From: Entrophospora sp. SA101
Taxonomy: Eukaryota > Glomeromycota > Glomeromycetes > Entrophosporales > Entrophosporaceae
Length of the DNA: 26,367 nt
Assembly: GCA_958430865.1 (NCBI GenBank)
Contig: CAUDNR010003112.1
Coordinates: 45,527-71,893, forward strand
Direction of reading: 5' to 3'
The position numbers and the translations under genes were made by a program. The notes below the pieces were generated by a model. It saw nothing but the letters and a program-made list of their open reading frames with translations, did no database searches and had not been told where the DNA came from. This document shows, piece after piece, positions 20,538 to 26,367 of the stretch (the first letter of the stretch is position 1; every line of letters starts with the position of its first letter).

Positions 20538-20714
20538 AGTGTCATTTTCAAGATGAATTGGACGAATTGTTGTATATGAGATGATTGTGGATCAAGATGC
20601 AAAAGGAGTGGTGGAAGAAATGACAGTTAAAATAGATTTAGATATAGTAAATGGCCTTTGACTCGACTTTTCGATTCCAAGTGTTTTCACTCCACAACTA
20701 CTTTCACCTGCATG
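20538..20714. other. Spacer between two foldback elements
   Basis: Contains the short frame ATTGGACGAATT... (about 20551-20661), reading IGRIVVYEMIVDQDAKGVVE and ending at TGA. Nothing else supported. Confidence 0.3.
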
Positions 20715-20854
20715 TATCAGGAAATTTAATTTTACGTAAACCTACGCGGGGATCAAAATGGACCAGCATTATGGCGAAATTATGGTAATTCTAGTAACAC
20801 TCCTGTATAATGCTAGTCAATTTTGACTCCGGCGTAGGTTTAATTTCCTGATAT
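20715..20854. mobile_element. Second foldback MITE, TA-flanked
   Basis: The ends TATCAGGAAATT and AATTTCCTGATA are inverted; further in, AAACCTACGC, GGATCAAAATGGACCAGCAT match the inverse of ATGCTAGTCAATTTTGACTCC and GCGTAGGTTT. The left arm carries an extra segment of about 12 bp (TAATTTTACGTA). Outer TA dinucleotides on both sides suggest a TA target duplication as in Tc1/mariner-derived elements. No coding capacity. Confidence 0.78.
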
Positions 20855-23379
20855 GGAGTTAAATGAAATTATTGAAATAATGAGATAAAAAATTCGCCTG
20901 AATCGTCATTGCAATTAGTAAAGAGTTTCATTTAAATCAGAGAGAGATTTATAGTGATTGCATTCATGAGATTCATGTATATTAATTGAGGGGATATGCA
21001 TGATCAACACATTGTTTGACTTTTTGCTTGTCATTAAAGCTAGGTGTGTAACCCCCCTAGGTGAATATTCATGAATTTCATCCTGTTTGAATCTGATTGC
21101 TATGATAATAATAATAATAATAATAATAATTTTAACCGGTTTTTTAAAAACGCCATTTTAATTTTGGATGAAGGACCTAAAAAAAGGAGGAATTACATGT
21201 TCATATTTTACTTAAACACAGTTATTTTTCTTAGAATCACTACTTGGTATACCTTTGAAGAGATATCTTATTATTAACAACCGGAGATACTTTTTTGTAT
21301 TGATGACTTACATTGATAATATTGATAACATGTTATTTTATTTCTTCTATAAAATAACATCTAATTTATAATAATTATATTCGTCTAAGGCTTAATAATA
21401 GGCATCTTGATATTGGGAGAATTGACAAATATTTATTTTAAAAACGTCAAAAAGCAATGAAACTGTCGAAGATGAAAAATCCACAATTGGGAAATTTGGA
21501 AATACCAACAGACGATTCAATGGACAACATTGGATATTGAAAATTACTTCAGAGCTCGAATATTTCAAATTCTGATATTCCTTGAATACAAAGGCTAATA
21601 TAACCTGACGATCTAAAGATATGACAATGCAATCGCATTACAGAGGGTTGTATTGGCTCTGTAGTTTAATAAATTACATTGTTATCAAGAGACTCACCCT
21701 CTCTTGTTTGAAGTTTCCAACTTTTAAGTATTCTTCAAGTAATTTCTACAGAAGAATTCAAGTGCTTAGATGTTCGTAAAAAGGGGAATCTTATTAAATC
21801 TGATACCTAAGCTCAATATGTTAGATTTAACGTTATTTCATTTTATTTTTCGGAAATGATTCTTATTACTTAAGAATCTCTTTCTTTTGCATGGCCTTGG
21901 TATTATTATTACTTGGGTGATGCATTTTGTTTAATAAGGAAAACAGTAAAAACCAAGCCATAACATAAAACACCTATAGTGAGCGTGAATTATTGACAAA
22001 AACAGGGGATTGGCGTAGAATATACACTTATCATACATCCTTACTTGTAGTCAGCATGAATTATTGACAAAACAGGAAGTATGTGTATGTTTTTTTATTG
22101 TTTTCCTGATTTTACTAATCCTTTTTAAAAATATACGCCAAATAAAGACTAGAATATTGGTTTTAACCGGTTAGTTTAACTGATTAAACTGTCTGATGCA
22201 TATGCGCCAATTTTTGTCGCAGTGCTTTTCGGAAGGTTACACACAATATTAATATTTTGGGATTTGAGAGATTTGAGAGATTTGAATTCCACCGAAAATA
22301 TTTAACAGTATATTTTGAGCTATTGGTATGAATACTCTGTTTATTATAACTCTAAAGTTAGCCTTTTTCTTCAAAATAACCATTTTTTATTTCAAAATAA
22401 CGTTTTTCTTTGGAAATTGCTTTAATATTGAAAAAAAAAAATTTTTTTTTTGAGCCCTTAATTACCCGTACGACACGACAAAAGATGAGACAGGACCCTG
22501 AACAAACAAACAAGAACCGCGACTAACCAAAATGAAGAAATTTTTAAAAACAAAAACAGAGGGTCGATTTTTAAAAATGGTTGGTGTAATTTCTAAAATA
22601 ATCATAACTTTCAATAAAAGAATATGTTATACATATATAAAGGACTTACATTTCACTTATAAAGCGATGTTGGTTGAAATTGTTTTTGGAAAAAGGATAA
22701 GTTATTTTGGCTTTACAATATTTTTTTATACGAAAAATATTGAAACTTTTGAAATTATTTAGTTGTAACTTTTTTTTTACTAATAAGAAAATGGTATGAA
22801 CACATTTAAATGTATTTGATTTTACAAAAAAGTCTCGATTAGTGTATCTTTTGCAAAAACTCGACCTACCAAAATGGTTGCTCTTGGACGCGGGAAGTGT
22901 GGCGTATTCAGTGTCTTCATGAGTCACATGACATCGATTGAGAATAAATCAAATATTTATGTTTTTTTAATATCACGAACTAGAGATTGGGCACCGTTAC
23001 TGTATCGTTTAACCGGTTGGTTTAACTGACGCTGATTAAACAGTTAAATATCATATGAGATCAATGGGATAATTAATAAAGACAGGATATCCAAGTCTTA
23101 TTCAGTTTTGGCATGCATTTAATTATAATATCGATGTTTGGTCATTTTAGTCTATTAGCCAATATGTGACAATTTTATATCAAAGTGAGAAAAATTTTGG
23201 CTGGAGAAATGCAACTGTGATAAGATTTGTTGAGTTGTTTGTAGATGTGTAATATTATTTTTTATTATTATATATTTATTTTATTGATAATATTCTAATA
23301 GTATCAGTATTATTCAACATCAAAACGTTGTTTTCTTTTAAAATATCAAATGAATGAATAATTAATAGTTTTATTTCAT
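20855..23379. other. Long intergenic region without a supported gene
   Basis: Contains minor repeats: GTGAGCGTGAATTATTGACA at 21979 and GTCAGCATGAATTATTGACA at 22050; GATTTGAGA units at 22261-22285; and two related segments around AACCGGTTRGTTTAACTGA (about 22164 and 23011), 850 bp apart in the same orientation. Near 22848-22930 several frames are open (LPKWLLLDAGSVAYSV in one, MVALGRGKCGVFSVFMSH in another), possibly a relic, but unassigned. Confidence 0.4.
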
Positions 23380-23540
23380 AAATATTTCTTTGAAAGAATC
23401 ATTAAACTTGCCACTAAATGTTTCATTATCTTTGTTTTTTCTTGTTCAATTTCATTGGAAGCCGGTGGTGACAACATAACGTTTGTTTGTTGTTATCCAG
23501 TGACATTTGGATCTGGTGGTGTTATTTATTTTATTTAGTT
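23380..23540 (-). other. Weak coding-like stretch
   Basis: One minus frame reads PPDPNVTG, stop, QQTNVMLSPPASNEIEQEKT then KIMKHLVASLMILSKKYL to TGA (about 23380). Other frames are also partly open, so the direction and frame are uncertain. No family recognised. Confidence 0.15.
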
Positions 23541-24012
23541 CATCAACTGTTGTTCAGTAGTATTGGTAGCTATTCTTATTTTTTTGTATAACAATATATT
23601 AATAAAATTAATTCCTTGCTTGTGATGCAAATATTTTCTATTTACCCGTATATGATTTTATTTAACAAAAATAATAATAAAAGATCGAAATTTCCCATAT
23701 TATGCATGATCCCTTTAATATGTTTATTTTTTGGCATGATCGAGTAAAAATACATCGTACGGCAAATGTTCGATTTCTTAGTAATTCCTCGAGCGAGTGA
23801 CAAAGAAAGAGTAAGGAGAATGAAGAGCGATCAATCGATCGAGTAAAAAAAATGAAAGAGAGAAAGAGAAAAGAGTGCAAGAGTGAGGGTTGAACTGTTC
23901 ATAAAGATGATCCATGATTAATAAAATGCGCCCGAATTTGCACATATCTTACCAATATAATGAATGAATGATATACATAATTAAATGTAGTTGGATTAAA
24001 TTAATAAGTATT

Positions 24013-24045
<33 letters not shown>

Positions 24046-24158
24046 ACTGCATTCCGATACCATTTTTCAATTATTATTATTATTATTATTATTATCCTCA
24101 TCATCCTTATAAGCGTCTACGAAAAGAATGGTGCATGAATTCTAAAATTGATTTCTAA
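23541..24158. other. Intergenic region with a purine-rich patch and microsatellites
   Basis: A GA-rich patch lies at 23799-23890; GATCGAGTAAAAA occurs at about 23738 and 23838. TTG repeats (24014-24045) and ATT repeats (24070-24095) follow. No gene supported. Confidence 0.5.
24014..24045. repeat. (TTG)n microsatellite
   Basis: About ten TTG triplets; a short ATT run follows at 24070-24095. Confidence 0.95.
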
Positions 24159-24535
24159 CCAAAATCATGAAATTATTTTGTAGGCTTTGGAATTTTTTTT
24201 TTTCAAAAATAATCGAATTTCTTTTATTTTTAATTGCCAAGGTTCCAAAAACATAAAGGCATGAAATTTATACACATAATCTTCAGAACTTAAGCTACAA
24301 ATCGATATGATTTTTTGTATAATTAATGTACTCGGGACATCTGGTACTTCTTGATAGGTGCTGTACAATACTTGAAGGCGAAACATTCCATCATTATGGT
24401 TATAAGACACTCGTTAAAAACGTGCGGAAAAAGAATGCAAAAATGATATACTGGTGAACGGACGCAATTTATGATTGAGGAGTGGTAGGAGTTCATCGGA
24501 AAAGTCAAAAATGAAAATTGGTTCGCATTAAATTT
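24159..24535 (-). pseudogene. Possible gene relic of unknown family
   Basis: On the minus strand a single frame stays open for about 125 codons except for one TAA near 24413. It reads CEPIFIFDFSDELLPLLNHK, then after the TAA FRLQVLYSTYQEVPDVPSTL, SEDYVYKFHAFMFLEPWQLK and IKEIRLFLKK before TGA (about 24165). The composition is protein-like, but I recognise no family and no splice pair removes the stop. It could be a broken exon or chance. Confidence 0.25.
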
Positions 24536-24617
24536 TTTTTATCACCACCATTTTTTTTCGCAGCACACTTTATATCTTCTATATCATCTCCAACTTTTAT
24601 TTCGAATTTACATAACA

Positions 24618-24641
24618 AATATAGCAATAAATTTTGCTATA
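24618..24641. other. Small hairpin
   Basis: ATATAGCA and TGCTATAT can pair around an 8-nt loop (AATAAATT). No U-run or gene context suggests a function. Confidence 0.4.
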
Positions 24642-24839
24642 TTGACTACTACAATCAACCGCGTCATAGCGGATGAACGGGACATATAAGAAAATTTTAT
24701 TTAAAATACGTCATGACAAGAATTTGATTATAGTATTTTGTGACAAGGTCTGACTGTATTGCATTTGTTAAATCACACACTTCTTGAGGTTCTTTAACAA
24801 GATAATGATTTGCTTTTTGTAACCATTATTAATATTAAG

Positions 24840-25230
24840 TATAATATTAAACAAACAATTATAAGAATGTCGAGGGTAAAGGAAGGCAATACAACTGTTG
24901 AATATGGGAGGGAAACCCGTTCTGGGCAACCCATAAATATCACCAGAAATTTACAGATGGTAAAGTACGCTACTTTGAACATTTAAAAGCTACAATTATT
25001 CTCACCTTTTTCTCATGTACGTAAGGCTAAGCTGACCCGCGTTCCCCGATGACACAATGACACAACTGAATTTCAGGGGGTATATGACCCAGGAGCTTAT
25101 CGAAATTGCATCATTGTCAAAGGACACTTGTATAGATCTAGAGGTTAGCAGGTTAATATTAACCATCAATCTTGGTGTAACAAATTTTATATTGGTTAAT
25201 CTATTATTAATATTAATAGTAGTAAATTAA
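24840..25230 (+). other. Coding-like fragments of unknown origin
   Basis: Plus-strand frames read MSRVKEGNTTVEYGRETRSG then QPINITRNLQMVKYATLNI (about 24867-24983), an overlapping frame WEGNPFWATHKYHQKFTDGK, and later TQLNFRGYMTQELIEIASLS then KDTCIDLE (about 25056-25144). GC content is higher than around. They may be pieces of one decayed gene or transposon; no family recognised. Confidence 0.2.
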
Positions 25231-25429
25231 TTGGCGGACGATTTTTATTGCATAGTGATAGTATAATGTAATGATGATAATTATTGTAAATGTACTCTCA
25301 ATTTCGAATCAAATAAATGACTCGTAATTAAATGTATCAAAGGAATAATAATTCGAATTAATAAATTGGCAATAAAAATTGTATCGTAAATAGGAAGAGT
25401 CATCTAATTTAATAAAAAAATAAAAAATA

Positions 25430-25924
25430 AATTCTCGACTATTCACAACAAGTGTGTGGACAGATACTCTATCAACTCTATATTTCAAATTCATAAGTAT
25501 CCTCGTCTTATTAAACCTGGTATCTCCAAGCACATCCTGGTCTATCACTTTTATGAGTTGTCATCTACTTTTATCACTCCAAATGACAGGCTTCCATTTT
25601 CTAACCATCAAGGCATCATTTTAATTGGTTGGTTCTTTAATGGTCATTTAAAAGTGACTTTGCTGCTGGAACACACGAAAGAATATTTAATTCATGTGAT
25701 GTTCTTCTAATAGTCATTACTATTTGTTTTCCATTAAATTTGTTCAGCAGACTTTTGATTATTTGTGATGATCGCTTTGCTGCCTTGTGGCAAGACCTTC
25801 ATCATCAATAATTTTTTTTTAATAGTACGAGATACTTTGTTCTATTACTATGAATATCAAGAAATTTGGCTGTTTTTGAAATGATTTCACCATGTTGAAC
25901 TTCAGATAAAGCTAACATTTTTAA
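25430..25924 (-). pseudogene. Decayed Tc1/mariner-type transposase
   Basis: Starting near ATG 25924 the minus strand reads LSEVQHGEIISKTAKFLDIH, a worn helix-turn-helix start, ending at a stop near 25808. Further on comes FNGKQIVMTIRRTSHELNIL then SCVPAAKSLLNDH and, past a stop, RTNQLK. A shifted frame gives RKWKPVIWSDKSR, which is the region of the second catalytic Asp (VIWSDES) in Tc1 transposases, and SDRPGCAWRYQV resembles the GRVWR motif that follows it. The first Asp region, the last D/E and much of the C-terminus are lost or unreadable. Many stops and shifts show a dead copy. No terminal repeats were found. Confidence 0.72.
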
Positions 25925-26367
25925 ATTTTTTAAAGGATTTAAACAAGTAATTATTAAAAAGATTAGATGCTTATTTATTCAATTCAATTTTTTTGAAAAA
26001 AAAAATTTTTGGCCAGAGTTTTATTTTTTTATTTGAAATGTTAGAGAAATGAAATTTTGCATATATATACTAATGTATATTTATTTGTTTTTGTCCAGGC
26101 AGTATATGAATTCTAATAGTAGATGAAAAATAAATGTAACTATTTGTATGTTCATCTGATTAATATAATCAAACTTACTTTTCAATAAATAAAAACAAAA
26201 TAAATGGTGAAAATAATTATCTACCATCAATTTTTTTAACCTTATTAATCTAAAATTATATTCCATAATTTAATAATAAGCTATCATTACTTAAATTCAA
26301 CTTAGCAATGTATGTTGTGAATTACCATTACTATCATGTATATCGTTCATTCCGTTTAGTGGTAATG
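25925..26367. other. Intergenic end of the window
   Basis: AT-rich with no supported gene on either strand. It may include the upstream non-coding part of the decayed Tc1/mariner copy. Confidence 0.4.

Noticed and set aside
22532..22927. Overlapping frames on both strands (76 and 93 codons)
   Set aside because: Both run through the same AT-rich stretch, neither resembles a known domain, and they cannot both be coding.

Overview
The window looks like nuclear DNA of a very AT-rich, intron-rich fungus. The best guess is an arbuscular mycorrhizal fungus of the Rhizophagus type (Glomeromycotina). Support: introns of about 65-135 nt with GT..AG ends, Asn/Ser-rich proteins encoded by trinucleotide repeats, a Yap1-type bZIP factor, a decayed fungal-type P450, and many decayed transposons and small inverted-repeat elements between sparse genes. 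The species is inferred; nothing was searched.

Four intact multi-exon genes can be rebuilt by joining splice sites in frame. (1) Minus strand 3847-5901: a 596-aa, mostly disordered protein of unknown function, 4 exons. (2) Minus strand 11124-12420: a 350-aa ankyrin protein, 4 exons, that aligns from memory along most of its length with ANKRD16, the alanyl-tRNA synthetase co-regulator; one intron appears to use a GC donor. (3) Plus strand 13881-16028: a 608-aa Yap1/Pap1-type oxidative-stress transcription factor, 4 exons, with both cysteine-rich domains. (4) Minus strand 16485-17557: a 252-aa YIP1/YIPF5 Golgi membrane protein, 5 exons, convergent with the Yap1 gene.

The rest is TE-rich intergenic DNA. 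At 1-1020 lies a decayed, intron-containing remnant that resembles Fanzor/TnpB-type (OMEGA) nucleases. At 7975-8628 is a cytochrome P450 pseudogene, and at 25430-25924 a decayed Tc1/mariner transposase. Non-coding elements include a TA-flanked inverted-repeat element holding a nested inverted repeat and a 23-bp minisatellite (12597-13058), two compact foldback elements (20352-20537 and 20715-20854), a probable solo LTR (19369-19826), and a SINE/LINE-tail-like segment ending in GGATTT repeats (about 10540-10630). Several unassigned stretches read like protein but belong to no family I recognise (6963-7106, 7671-7841, 18612-18917, 24159-24535, 24840-25230).

The genes do not form a pathway; the layout is that of ordinary housekeeping or stress genes scattered in repeat-rich DNA. 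No rRNA, tRNA or CRISPR was seen. I did not find a clear new multi-gene system. The best leads are the Fanzor-like remnant, the fungal ANKRD16 homologue and the coding-like islands.
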